DNA of 45,196 bases. Source: Helochares maculicollis (Eukaryota; Arthropoda; Insecta; Coleoptera; Hydrophilidae). The notes below the pieces were generated by a model. That model was not told the DNA's origin. It did not search any database and was given only the letters and a program-made list of their open reading frames with translations. Shown here piece by piece: positions 23,150 to 35,330 of the stretch. A program made the position numbers and the translations under genes. Location: positions 1 to 45,196 of the forward strand of contig JAWQRO010000273.1 in NCBI GenBank assembly GCA_033557835.1. Direction: 5' to 3'. Numbering within the stretch: position 1 is the stretch's first letter; every line of letters begins with the position of its first letter.

Positions 23150-23400
23150 TGACGCTATACGGAGGCTATGTGCTGTAAACACCAACACATCACAACCTAG
23201 CTCCAACAATTTGTCCCGAACCGTCACAAATGGACGAGGCCTAGCATTATAATGGTGTAAAATCTTTACGATTGACCGATTCCGGACGCTTTTCTTGAAT
23301 TAAATCATACAGTATAAATAATTGTTCAATATATAAATTTTAGATGAAATTTGAGTTGGACGTAACCAACTTGAGTCGACCATAGCGCTCCACATCTTCT
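23150..23400 (-). pseudogene. mariner transposase fragment (catalytic core)
   Basis: Read on the - strand, the segment shows QEKRPESVNRK, then after a frameshift HHYNARPRPFVTVRDKLLEL followed by GCDVLVFTAHSLRIAS. These match the region around the second catalytic Asp of SETMAR-like mariner transposases (HxDNARP). Here the Asp is replaced by Tyr (TAT), so the copy is inactive even apart from its frameshift. No N-terminal half, third Asp or terminal repeats are visible, so this is only a piece. The family differs from the element at 2.3-3.6 kb, which has QQDGA at this place. Confidence 0.75.
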
Positions 23401-23879
23401 AGAAAAATATCACCTCGCCATTATTTAGAAAAACAATTTTGATACAAACATGTTTCCTTAAGGTCATACACAAAAGTTAACTTTTTGTGACTTTATGATG
23501 CATTAATTCCTTTTCAAAAATTATATACGTGAATATGACGATAAAGTTTTCTGTTTCATCCATATTTCAATTAACGTCAGGCAAACACTATTATATCTAT
23601 TCGTAAAACTTTACTACTGCATATTAAATAGAATATCAAATAGTAATGTGGCAAATGACCTTAATAATTCGAACTCGTAAGCATGTGTAACATGCAGCTA
23701 CCGGTGAAACTCGCAATTACTTAGTCGCCAACGTAATATATTTGGTGATTAGAAATGAAATGTCCGATTTCAGTAGCTATTGAGTAAAAGAGTCGATATA
23801 TCAACACTACACTTTGATAAATTTGGATTTTTCGATTATTACTATAGTATAGCTTAGTGAGACAATAGCGACCATGAAA

Positions 23880-24060
23880 AAATGTTACCTTGTCAGATTT
23901 TCAAATTTTGAGGGCCCTTGAAGCCAATTTGACTAGTTTTGGGGCACATTTTGTGCATGTGTATGTATGCAAGCACGACACTGCTCAGACAGAATGTGTT
24001 GGAAACACTAAATTTGTAACACTGCCATAATGGCAAAATTGTAGATTCGCTACGTGTATG
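23880..24060 (+). repeat. diverged copy of block P
   Basis: AGGGCCCTTGAAGCCAATTT, then a GTGCATGTGTATGTATGC stretch and AACACTAAATTTG, follow the same order as in block P at about 8.67 kb (GTGCCCTTGAATCCATTTT, GTATATGTGTGTATATA). The end with the GTAGGACTACC motif is missing. Confidence 0.5.
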
Positions 24061-24199
24061 ATCGCCTTATTCAACTACAAAATGTTCACAAGAGATAGTG
24101 GTTAAATCAAAATAGTTTAGCTATAAATTTGTTCAAACCCTGGAAAATGTGCAAGACAATGCATTTTTGTTGCTTCAGAGATAGCAAAGAAGTCATGAT

Positions 24200-24660
24200 A
24201 GGAAGACTCTTTCATTTCGCTTACTCGGGATTCGCTCGCTGCGCTCGCTCATCCCTGAAAAACGTTAATAAATAAATTCCCACAAAAAGTCAAAAATCGT
24301 ACGCTAATGCCTCTTCATCTTTCTTTACATCGTGCAATTCCACCTTTAAACATTCCTTAATGCACCTCCACTCGAAGAATGCTTAGTTCTTAATGAAATT
24401 TTAGTAAAACTTGTCAGATTGGAGTTCTTTGTTGCTGATGAAATCATGGAAAAAGCGGCCAAACTTTATTATTTTTATCTTTTAAGCCGTAGAGCCAAAA
24501 GTTGCACTTGGCTTACTCGCGATTCGTTCGCTCATCTTTCGCAGAATAGACATACTCGAAAAATTTGAGCTGGCGTCGCTTCGTGTTGAAACGATATTAT
24601 TTATCGTGTTCACTCTTTAACGTATTTTCATTGTGCGATTAAGCGAAGCCAATACAGGTC
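24200..24660 (-). repeat. diverged GAGCGA element copies, reverse and forward
   Basis: TTCGCTTACTCGGGATTCGC runs into TCGCTGCGCTCGCTCATCCC at about 24215-24256, the reverse complement of the array-unit tail. A weaker copy of the same head is at about 24505-24540. GATTAAGCGAAGCC near 24640 is in the forward sense. Head and tail in opposite sense with a body between them suggest an element with inverted ends. Confidence 0.6.
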
Positions 24661-24959
24661 TTATTGGAATTTAAAACTTTTAGGATTTAAGAACCTTTTC
24701 GCCACTAATAACCATATTTCAGAAAGATAAACTGCAAAATTTGCACGTGGCAGATGAGTAGCAATACGCCAACAATTAAATTAGACTCAATTACTCGCAT
24801 CGTGGAGCTGTATTGAGATGTGAACCTACCAAAAAACTCAACAGTTGTATGATCACGTCGCTTTAGGGTTTTATTACGATTTTATATGATATTTTTTTTG
24901 CACTTTCATTCCGTATTGTGTGTAAGCAAGTAAGCGAAACTTATTCAATACTTTGTTGA

Positions 24960-26790
24960 TTTGATAATTTACCAGTACTTCTAGGATGTTTGACTCTTTT
25001 TGCTACTGATAACCATATACCAGACTAATAGATTTAGCTAATCAAATGAATTCCAAAATATGTACGCAGTAGATGAGTAAAAACAATAAGCAATAAACGT
25101 AAGCTGGTATCGTTTCGCTTTTTTATGGCATTTTGAAATGATATTTTTAAGCATATTCATTCTATAGCGTGTCTATGCTGCGAGAGGGTTGAGCGAGCGA
25201 AGCGAGCGAGTCTCGAGTGAGCGAATCTGAGGCAATTCTTGTTAGATTTTAAGGTCATGCAATGAATGTGAGAGTCTAAGAATTTTTTTACAACTGATAA
25301 CCCTCTGTCAGAAAAATAATCTTAATTACTCATATGCATTACAAAATCTGTACTTAGTGGATGATTAAAAACAGCAAGAATTAGTTTGGATTAGTCGCGG
25401 TGTGGAAATGCGTAAAGAAATGAACGCGCAAAAACTCAATAAACATACATTGGTATCATTTCGCTTCTTTACTACGTTTTGAAATGATATTTTTTAAGCA
25501 TACTCATTCTATAGCGTGTCTATGCTACGGGAGGGATGAGCGAACGAAGCGAGCGAGTCTCGAGTAAGCGAAGCTGAAGCAATTCTTGTTGGATTTTAGA
25601 GTCATACAATAAATTTGAAGGTCTACGAATATTTTACTACTGATAAACCTCTTTCAGAAAAATAATCTTAAATACTCATATGCATTACAAAGTCTGTACT
25701 TAGTATATGAGTAAAAGCAGCAAGAATTAGTTTGGATTTGTCGCGATGTGCAAATGCGTAAAGAAATGAACGCGCAAAAATTCAATAAACGTACATTGGT
25801 ATCGTTTCGCTTCTTTACTACGTTTTGAAATGATATTTTTAAGCATACTCATTCTATAGCGTGTCTGTGCTGCGGGAGGGATGAGCGAAGGAAGCGAGCG
25901 AGTCTCGAGTAAGCGAAGCTGAGGCAATTCTTGTTGGATCTTAAGATCATACAATAAATAAATAAAGGCCTACGAATCTTTTTGCTACTTCATCTTTCAG
26001 AAGAATAATCTTAATTATTCATTTGAATTTCATAATCTGTACGTAGTAGATGAGTAAAAACAACAAGAATTAATTTGGATTAGTCGCGGTCTGGAGATGC
26101 GTAAAGAATTGAACTCGCATAATTTTTGCTTAAATTTAATAGATGTAAGTTGGTATCGTTTCATTGTTTATTACGTTTTGAAATGATATTTTTAAGCATA
26201 TTCATTCTATAGCGTGTCTGTGCCGCGAGACGGATGAGCGAGCGAGGCTCGAGTAAGCGAGGCTGAGGCAGTTCTTGTTGGATTTTAAGGTCATACAATA
26301 AATTCGAGGGTCTGCGAATTTTTTTACTACTGATAAATATCTTTCAGAAGAAGAATCTTAGTTATTTATTTGAATTTCACAATCTGTACGTAGTATATGA
26401 GTAAAAACAACAAGAATTAGTTTGGATTAGTTGCGGTCTGGAGATGCGCAAAGAATTGAACTCGCTGAAATTTTTACATAAATTTAATAGATGTAAGCTG
26501 GTATCGTTTCATTTTTTATTATGTTTTGAAATGATATTTTTTAAGCACATTCATTCTGTAGCGTGTCTATGCTGCGAGAAGGATGAGCGAGCTAAGCGAG
26601 CGAGGATCGAGTAAGCGAAGCCGAGGCAGTTCTTGTTGGATTTTAAGGTCATACAATAAATTTCAGTCTACGAATATTGCTACTACAGATAACCATCTTT
26701 CAAAAAATAATCTTAATTATTCATATGAATAACAAAATCTACACGTGTTTTATGAGTAAGACAGCAAGAATTCAATGAGTTTCGATTATT
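24960..26790 (+). repeat. ~350-bp tandem array with GAGCGA tail
   Basis: The marker TGAAATGATATTTTT lies at 25134, 25480, 25826, 26179 and 26527, giving periods of 346, 346, 353 and 348 bp. Each marker is followed by AGCGTGTCTATGCTGCG and then a GC-rich block such as GATGAGCGA with AGCGAGCGAGTCTCGAGT. The rest of the unit is AT-rich. Older, more diverged units precede and follow. The units reach no coding frame. Confidence 0.9.
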
Positions 26791-28260
26791 CCCGGGGTGG
26801 AAATGCGTACTAGTAATAATAATCTTCCAAAAAAACTTAATAACAATTACAAAATCTACTCATAGTAACACAGTTATACTTCTGTAAAGTAGATGCAATT
26901 ATGCTACTATATAAATAAGCCAGAAGAGTAGCTTCTCTACTTAACTAAATAGTTTCATGATGGAATATCAACAAATGCTGACAGTGAACGAGAAGTAGTG
27001 AATAAAGGCACAAAATTTGCGACACCCCTGTCAAGGCTATGTGAAATCGCAGACTTTTTATCCTATTTAGTAGATAAGATTACTAAAAAGTTTACTGTGG
27101 AGCTGTGGTTGATACAATTATGTCAAGAAACTCGATATTTCTCATTCACGAATATTTCGTATCTGAGAGTACAACTGAATTTAAAACACTTAAATTAGCT
27201 TTGCCCTGGCTATTGATAACTTCAACCCAGTGCATAAAAGTATTAAAAAGAGATAGGTTTATATTCGGGTAGTACTTACACACGAAACTACTTTACCTAA
27301 ATAGATAAAAGTAACGAATCATTAGCATTTCAACATCTCGGCATAGAGTGACCTCGTCGAAAATATTGTGAACAAACTGAAAAGTGCAGTTAACTGGATT
27401 GTGCACCAGAAGATTTCTTGCAAGGGCTGCAGGCACTTGCTACTTGATTATAATAAAAATTTATTTTTGATTAAGCTGTAAATTAATATACGATGCACAA
27501 CCTTTACACACAAAAATCATAGTAAAATAAGCCTTAAATGTATAAAAATTACAGATTTTGTACAGCATTTTATGACAATTCTCAAAATCATTATGATTAT
27601 GAAGCTTAATAAACTGTAAAGCAAAAGATAAGCGCAAAAATATTTAATGAAGTTCTCATCAAATTCCAATAAAAGATAAATTGTTGTAAAAGTAATTGAT
27701 TATCTGTAAGAAGTCATCAATTTTATCCAAAGAACTCTTTTATGCATGTTTAAAATTGTTTAGACGCTCAATGAATCGTGAGTAATTATTTAAACACTAA
27801 CATTTTGACAAGGTTTCGTCTTACACTTCTGTGACAGCGATAGCAGCGATTGCAGTTCTAGGGATGCTGTTTATTAAATCGTATTACATGCCTTTGTCAA
27901 GGTACGAGCATGCATCTATAATTATTTGCTGTCAACCGCTTCGGCGGCAAACAAAAAAAATAGAATCTCAAAAATGCATGGGAGTCAATAAGCACGATAA
28001 AACCAAAACTTGCATAGCTGATACTACGCGTGGATGGAAACAACGAAACGAAAAAAGAAACGTGGAAAAACAGAACATGCCATCCAGAACATTGAACACG
28101 CCAGAAAATAAAAACATAAATAAAGGCGCTCTCAAAAAGCAGGAATTTTAAACCCAGAAAATAAAAAAATCTAAAAAATATCTAAAGTACACACAATTAA
28201 TAAGAAAAACTTTCCGGGAAAACCTTCCCCAAAAACAGACAAACACAATCCTTCTTTCGC
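26791..28260. other. non-coding AT-rich stretch
   Basis: No gene supported. The 106-codon open frame at 27831-28151 begins at a GTG, has one hydrophobic stretch followed by Lys/Asn-rich sequence, and shows no splice sites or known domain. I treat it as chance. Confidence 0.4.
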
Positions 28261-29110
28261 CTCGAGGGAAAAACAAGTTCCAAGGGGGCGACCGTTCGGC
28301 CAAATACATAAAAATATCAAAACGCTCATCCCCCTAAATAATTTGGAACTAGAGGTGGCATGCAGCTGCGCCAGTTTATTTTAAATTTAATGCAATGCCG
28401 GCCATGGACATACAGATCTCAAAACATTGCATCTTGCAGCAAACTTGTTGCATAACCACTTAAAACAGTTGCATATAAACACAAACATAACCCCGAAGTA
28501 GCTACGTGTAAGATATGTTAATAAAGCGGTTCCATCTAAAAGATTAATTAAGAAAAGTTGGGTGCATGTAAATTTTGCCCCAACAATATGGCCCCTAAAG
28601 GCGGGAAAAAGCCAAAATAATTTTTTAATTGAAAAACCGCGAAAATACAACCCTACTACTTACGGGGGTGCTGATAAAATCCAAAAGTGTAATGGTAAAC
28701 CGATATAATGGCCACGTGCACAAATGTGGAGACGGAAAATACAACAACGTGGAATACATGACTACGTTTACCGCCTGATGTTGCACGACTGAGGGGCGAG
28801 TTTACGTAGGGTGAGCGGAAAGGCAACCCTTATAGAGATCTAATTTTCCCGAGTATGCGCGGTGCGCCCTGAAAACTTTTCAAATATAAAATTTTTAGGT
28901 GTCCTGCAAAGCGGGCCGATTTCTTCGAATGGCGAAATGTAATAAAAAAAATAAGTTATTTATGTGATGGAATGTGTGCACGTAATGTGGCGGTGCTCGA
29001 GGGGGAGGGCGTGCGAGTAATTTGGTTGGGATTTCTTAGGCGTAATGGAGTGATCTTTTTATTAAACATTCATGAGGACGGCGGTGGTGCTTTGTTTAAA
29101 TTGTTTGCCC
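28260..29110. other. GC-richer single-copy island
   Basis: This unique-looking sequence lies between the 350-bp array and the 30-bp satellite. Its character (mixed GC-rich and TA-rich words, no repeats) resembles the island at 21.15-22.5 kb. A regulatory role is only an inference. Open frames of ~80 codons lack proper starts. Confidence 0.3.
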
Positions 29111-30880
29111 GAATCGGTTTATACAGGGTGTTAATAGCTAAATGTGTGAGTCGAATTTGCGACCTGGCTACGTTCTCGCGGGCTTACCTGGCAAGGTTTT
29201 CGTGAGCGGATCTAGCTAGCCAATCTGGCCAAGCGAGAAGTTTTCAAAGTGACCACGACAAATTTAGGTAGCCAGGTTTTTCTTTGAGTTGGCGAGCTGA
29301 TCTAGCGAGATTTTAACTGACTAGGCCACTTTTTTGTAAGCTGGCGTGTCCATGTTTTCAGGAATTGACCTGGCCGGTTTATTGTAAGTCAGTCTGAGAA
29401 AGATTTTATGAGCAGACTTAGCCCTTTTACGGGGCAGACATTGCTAAATTTTTATGAGCTGACTAGGCCACTTTTTGTAAATTGATCTGGCTTATTTTGT
29501 GCGAGCTGATCTGGCTAAATTTTGCACGGCAGCTCGGCAAATTTTTATGAAATAATGCAGCTTCATTTTTGAGACCTAGCCTGAGGTAACTTGCCGTAAT
29601 TGTTACAAGTTGACCTGGCTTCGTCTTACTAGATGACCTGGCTTCGTTTTTACAAGCTGACCTAACTGCGTTTGTATGAGCTGACCTGGCGACATTGTTG
29701 CGAGCTGACCTGGCTTCGTTTTTACTACATGGTCTGGCTTCATTTTTACAAGCTGACCTGACTTCAATTTTACGAGCTGACCTGGCGACATTCTTACGAG
29801 CTGACCTAGCTTCGTTTTTACGAGATGGTTTGGCTTCGTTTTTACAAGCTGACCTGACTTCGCTTTTATGAGCTGACCTGGCGACGTTTTTACGAGCTGA
29901 CCTGGCGACATTTTTACGAGTTGACCTAGCTTCGTTTTTACGAGATGGTCTGGCTTCGTTTTTACAAGCTGACCTGACTTCGTTTTTATGAGCTGACCTG
30001 GCGACGTTTTAACGAGCTAACCTAATGTCGTTTTCATGAGTTAAACTGGCTTCGTTTATACAAGCTAATCTGCCGACAATTTTTTGAGCTGATCTTGCGA
30101 CGTTTTTACGAGCTGACCTGGTGTAATTTTTTGAGCTCGCTTGGCGACGTTTTTGCAAGCTGACCTGGCGTTGTTTTTACAAGCTGACCTAGCTTCGTTT
30201 TTACGAGCTGTCCTAACTTTTTAAGGGTTGACCTGTTTTTATTTTTATGTGCTGACCTGGTGTCGATTTTTGAGCTCGTCTGGTGACGTTTTTACAAGCT
30301 GACCTGGTTTCACTTCTACCAGCTGACCTGGATTTGTTTTTTAGAGGTGACCTGGTGTAATTTTTTGAACTCGCTTGGCGACGTTTTTACGAGCTGTCCT
30401 GACTTCGGTTTTAAGTGTTGACCTGGCTTTGTTTTTACGTGCTGACCTGGTGTCGATTTTTGAGCTCGTCTGGTGACGTTTTTACAAGCTGACCTGGCGT
30501 CTTTTTTATGAGCTGAACTGGCTTCTCTTTTATGACCTGACATGGCTTCATTTTTGAAGCTGACCAAATTTCGTTTTTACGAGCTGACCTAGTGTCAGTT
30601 TTTGAGCTTACCTTGTGACGGTTTTACATGCTGACCTGACGTCCTGTTTACGAGTTAACCTGGCGTCATTTTCACGAGCTGACCTGTCTTCACTTCTACG
30701 AGCTGACCTGGATTTGTTTTTTAAAGGTGGCCTAGTGTCGATTTTACGAGCTGATCTGGCGTTATTTTCACAAGCTGACCTGGCGTTATTTTTTGAACTG
30801 ATCTGCCTCCTCTAGCGAGTTGACTTTGCCATAGTTTTGCTGTTTAAGTAGATAACTTTGTTGTAAGCTGCTCTGGGCAG
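29110..30880 (-). repeat. 30-bp degenerate satellite, GCTGACCTGG core
   Basis: Units of about 30 bp (GAGCTGACCTGGCGACATTT followed by TTAC) repeat some 40 or more times between 29.6 and 30.8 kb, with more diverged units on the left. The TGACCT core is the reverse complement of AGGTCA, so the polarity is opposite to the array at 17.3-21.1 kb. Because 30 is a multiple of three, frames stay open on both strands and translate as decapeptide repeats such as VKTKPGQL. I do not regard these as genes. Confidence 0.85.
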
Positions 30881-31185
30881 TTTGCCGCAAATTGTATCGA
30901 TTTGATTTTGCAAGCTAATATGGTTGAGCCTTCGTAAGCTGACCCAGCAACATTGTTGATGAGATGAGATCATATGGCATATTTTTTGGAGGACTGAATT
31001 AGTCAGGCTTTTATAAGCCTACCAAATCAATAATTAACATGCTGATCTATGGCAAATATTTGACAAATAGACTTGCTGTTTTACGAACTTACGTAGCGTG
31101 TTTCTTACAAGTTGATCTGCCGTGAAATTTGGATTTGGTAAGGGTTTTGGTAGTTAGGTTGACGTAGATTGTAACTTGCAAGTTT
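30881..31185 (-). repeat. strongly decayed continuation of the satellite
   Basis: Scattered AAGCTGACC, AAGTTGATCTG and similar words remain but no clear period. Confidence 0.4.
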
Positions 31186-31189
31186 CATT

Positions 31190-31520
31190 TATGTAGTTTC
31201 GGCAGGTTGACCTGATTTAATGACCTGGCCTGACCTAATTCACTGACTTGACATAATGAACTGACTTGATCTACTAGACTGACCTGAACTAATAGACTGA
31301 CTTGATCTAATGGCCAGACCTGACCTAATGAACTGACTTGACAAAATGGGCTGATATGAACTAATGGACTGACGAGATTTAATCCTGATCTAATGGACTG
31401 ACCTGATCTAATGGATTATCATGACCTAAAGAACTGACCTGAGTTAATGTACTGTCCGGACTTAATAGATTGAACTGACCTTATGAACTGAACTGACCTA
31501 ATGTACCTGGCGTAGTTATT
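31190..31520 (-). repeat. ~20-bp tandem repeat, ACTGACCTGATCTAATGG
   Basis: About 15 variants of an 18-22-base unit (CTGACCTGATCTAATGGACT) run in tandem. It shares the TGACCT core with the 30-bp satellite but has lost the TTTTTAC part. Confidence 0.8.
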
Positions 31521-31698
31521 ACGAGTTGATCAGTCATGTGATTGCCAAACGGACCTGGAGTGTTTATTGCGAGCTAACCTGGAGAGGGCGGGCCGAAAAA
31601 ATTCCTGTAGCCTCATCTACCAAAATTCTTAGGAACTGTCCTTGCTACTTTTATTGAAACATAGCCAGCCAGATTTTTCGAATACTGGCAGGATTTAA

Positions 31699-31731
31699 TC
31701 TGATAAGATTTTGCTAAGTGATCTTATCAGA
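31699..31731. repeat. perfect 11-bp hairpin containing paired GATA sites
   Basis: TCTGATAAGAT (31699-31709) and ATCTTATCAGA (31721-31731) are exact reverse complements around an 11-base loop. Each arm contains a TGATAAG-type GATA-factor site. Confidence 0.7.
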
Positions 31732-31789
31732 CCGGACAGAAATTTCTACGAATTTTTTACTTGGCATAATGTATGTTTTTCATAAAAAA

Positions 31790-32150
31790 GGTGGCTATGT
31801 ACATTTTTCCTAATTTTCAAGTGAACGCGGTGAAAGTTTAATGAAGCGGCGCGAAAAACATCACCGGTACAAAAAGCGATGTATCCCCACACCTAAATTC
31901 GTTTCACGTAAATAAATATAACAAAATATATTTAAATCTTTTTGTTTTACCCGTCATGTGCACAAATAAATTTTGCAACCCCCCTAAATAATCTATAAAC
32001 CGCTCAACCGTCACAGTATAATAACGCTACATTATGGAAAACGATTTTAATAAAATTTTATGTAACGTCAATTTGAATTAGTGTTTCACCGTTTTGATTA
32101 GGACTGAGTTTTTTGCTATTATAAATATAATTACATTAAATATTTGCAAC
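31790..32150. other. single-copy AT-rich island
   Basis: Unique-looking sequence with no gene. It follows the satellite boundary and resembles the other non-repetitive islands in the window. Confidence 0.3.
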
Positions 32151-32189
32151 AGGCCCGGATTGAGAGCATTGCTTGTGGGGTGGACGATT

Positions 32190-32330
32190 GTCCAAGTCCA
32201 TATAGGGTGGGAATAAGCCTGAAGCCGGGATCCTGGAGCTTATAGCCCGGAGCCTGGGGTTCGGAGCGCTGAGTTCTGCGTTCGATGCTCGGAGTTCAAA
32301 GCTTGGAGCCCGGAATAAAACGAGGGATTT
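32190..32330 (+). repeat. degenerate GC-rich minisatellite (GGAGCCCGG-like)
   Basis: Short words such as GGAGCTTATAGCCCGG, GGAGCCTGGGGTTC, GGAGCGCTGAGTTC and GGAGTTCAAAGCTTGG follow one another every 12-16 bases. On the - strand they read as Ser/Arg/Leu-rich repeats, which explains the open frame there. Confidence 0.6.
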
Positions 32331-32339
32331 TCTTGTTGA

Positions 32340-32540
32340 TGCCAAGGATCTAGTAAGACCTTTGATGGATCGAAAGGGCCTTGAGGAACCACTAGGACGA
32401 TTTATGACCTTGCGACCCCTAAGGAAGAGCCGAGCACCCCGAGAAACACCCAGTATCCCCTGAGAACCGCCAGGAGGTCCGACGAATCACTAGAAGCCAC
32501 GGGATACCATCGAGCGTCGTGAGGAGCTGCAAGGAAAAAA
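32340..32540 (+). repeat. possible ~20-bp degenerate repeat
   Basis: GAGGAACCACTAGGACGA, GAGAAACACCCAGTATC, GAGAACCGCCAGGAGGTCC and GAATCACTAGAAGCCACG recur at irregular spacing. The similarity is weak. Confidence 0.35.
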
Positions 32541-35330
32541 CTTGACTCCGGTGAAAAATTACAGAGTGAACCAGAGCGGGAAAGAGTTAATTAAATAATC
32601 GCGCTGATCAGAGGAACAAATTATGTAATCTGTAACATTCTATTTAAAGCGCTCGAGTTTTACAAGAGAAAGAATTAAAAGCTCATATGGCGAGATCGTT
32701 AGATGCGGTAAAATAAAATTTATTTCTCCATATATTCCCGACTCGTAACTAAGTCATGAGCTGAAATTCTCCAGCTCGGCGGCGGCGGACAACACTTAAA
32801 TTGTAGTTCGCCCCGTAATCAAGATTTCCACCAAGATCCAAGCTCTTCGTTGACGGTAAGGTAGACAGACAAGGTCTCTAATATACGTTGCAACCTACTG
32901 ATTAGACCCTTTGTTAAGGAATAATCAATCTAAAATCTCAGACCTCATCAAGGAAATGTGAAAGCCGTTTTCTCCCTGCGATGCTGTTTACTAAATAGTG
33001 CGAGCGCCCTCTGCATCATATATCACCCCCTTCGTGTTTTTAGCGTACACATAACAAAGTTAAGAAATTTTTAATTAATTATCATGGTGTGTGATTGAGT
33101 TTCTTTGTGGTTATGCGAGTGGAGTTATAATTCATTGTTAAATAATATCTTTAAGAAGCCTTGTCTGTTTTTCAAGAGACAACTGGACAAAAAAGTGTAA
33201 CACGCTCCTACGCGTGGGATGTCGCCTAATTTGGTTCGAATAGCGTCATCTCAAAGGAATTTCGAATTTTCCACTTGCAATGCTCTCGCAATACAGTGAT
33301 TAATAAATAGACATAAGTATATGTAACTCATATGTCACATTAAGTCGGTAGAAAGGCAAAATTTCCCTAATATTTTGTAGCAGCACTTGAATAAAGGACT
33401 TGATTTGTCGTGATTTGCTTTTGATATGTTACACTAAGTTCTACCAAAGCAATCGTAGCTGATGTTTAGATATTTTCAAATATGGCACTAATTATTTATT
33501 ATCTTTTTGGAAGGAATTGCGTATGAGAAATAGGTTTTTCTCACAATGTACCCACAGACACTTAAAATACTGAAATTCTCTAACTTATATGTTGTTTTAT
33601 AAAGGAGCTATGTATGTTGAAGTCATATTCGGTTAATTTTGTTGGATAAATCAACAGTAGACAATAGAAAAATGATTTTGGATAGTATTGACACTAGATT
33701 TTTCAAACAAGGTCACGCCTTGCAACCCTAGAAAAGTTTTTTTCTGGTTATCGTTATACAAAAAAATTCCACAACAATAAACTATCAAAGCGTTGAATTT
33801 CGTTGAAAAGTCTTTATCAATTCATGATTTTGTACGTCGTTTTCATAGTGACGATTCGAATCAAGTAAAATATAAATGTTTTGATTCATTTTTTGTGTTG
33901 AATTAATATTGTAAACATTAATTCAGGCAATTTTTAGAACGTTAGTCATTGATTGAATTGACTAAAACTTTTCTAATAACCCGTAGCTTGAAATTGCCAA
34001 CCATAGGTATTATAAAGTTGGTGTGTAGATTCTCTCTTAAAAGTAATTAGACAACCGATATGCTTTGATGTTGCCACTCTCCAAATTATGTTGATGCATA
34101 TATAAAGAATTTCCTACACTTTAATATCCTATTCTATTAGATTTGTACAAAAATAATGCTTCATGTGCTCCATTATCTTATTAACTTCCATCCACATGAA
34201 ATTTAGACCATTTTTCTACCTCAACATCAAAGATAGTGTTGTTACACTTTTCTGTATTTTTGTTAGCTATGAAAACAGTCTGTTTATCGTATTAATTAAT
34301 ATGTCTAATACACTCTCAAACTAAACTGTTTTTTAATATTAAAAAAAAGTAAAACTCATTTATAGAAACATGCAAGGATATAAGAAATGATTTGTTCTAG
34401 AGCATGAATAAGGAGATTTTAAGACAAAGTGTGTAAGGCTCAGGCTTATATAGTGTCTCAGTCTTTTGTTTTGACTGATTTAATTGCATTTCTGAATTGT
34501 TCATATCTAAGAAAATTGTTTTTGGCTACTTTTTGTTGCTGATCGTAAAGTTTGCCATATCTAGTCTACTATAGAACATAAATAGTACTAACATGTTCCT
34601 CTCTACCTTTCTTATTTCCCTCGCTAAATATTTTCTCACGTTGCTGCCTTTGCCAATTTTGGAATTGACACCCCCGTTGATTGAATTATCTGCTTATAAA
34701 TTAGATTTTGTCTATTTGATTGTGGATTAATTTGTTTTCTTCAACTGCTTTGTCCACTAAAAAAACATATATCTGGACAACATCTAACATTAGAACAAAG
34801 CTGGCCCCACTGTGTGCAGTTCTCAAGAAACCATTTTATAATTTGACTATAGACGGTCTCTCTTTCTCTTTTTCTGTCCCTCTCCCTCCTTCTCTACAAA
34901 TACACATTTATAATGGTAGAAAAGAATTTTTAATGTATTTTTTATAAGGGCTATAACAATTTTCTCTTTATTTTTTTTATTAAAAAACGGTAACTTGACA
35001 CATAAGCCATGATAAAAAGTCTTAATGGCGTTGAATAATTTATAAAAGATTAACACTGGGATCTCAAGTCAATCAGGGTACAGCATTTATCTCTGAAATC
35101 CGATCGAGAAATAAGTATTCAAGCAAAGAAGAGGAATATTGTTGAGTACATGCTTGCTATATTTTTCATTATCATTTCATCGAAATCTCTGAGATTTTGG
35201 GAAAAATAAAAGACAAAGAAACCGTTGTAATAATTCCAATTTAATTGATCATTAAAATATTGAAGATGGTAACAAATACCAGCCGTAATACGATTCTGTG
35301 AAAATGAACTAATTTTAAAACCTATTGGAA
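32541..35330. other. non-coding stretch upstream of gene 1
   Basis: Mostly AT-rich unique sequence with no arrays. Short open frames near 34720-35056 are Phe/Lys-rich shadows on both strands with no motif. Further promoters or first exons for gene 1 might be hidden here, but I found none that I can support. Confidence 0.4.

Noticed and set aside
27831..28151. 106-codon frame with one hydrophobic stretch
   Set aside because: The start is GTG, no promoter or splice context is seen and the rest is Lys/Asn-rich as expected from A-rich DNA.
29603..29911. Lys/Pro/Gln-rich repeat protein on the - strand
   Set aside because: It is the translation of the 30-bp satellite; both strands stay open for the same reason, and frames break wherever a unit is not 30 bp.
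33225..33250. tRNA-like GGTTCGAAT word
   Set aside because: No acceptor stem, D-arm or A-box could be placed around it.
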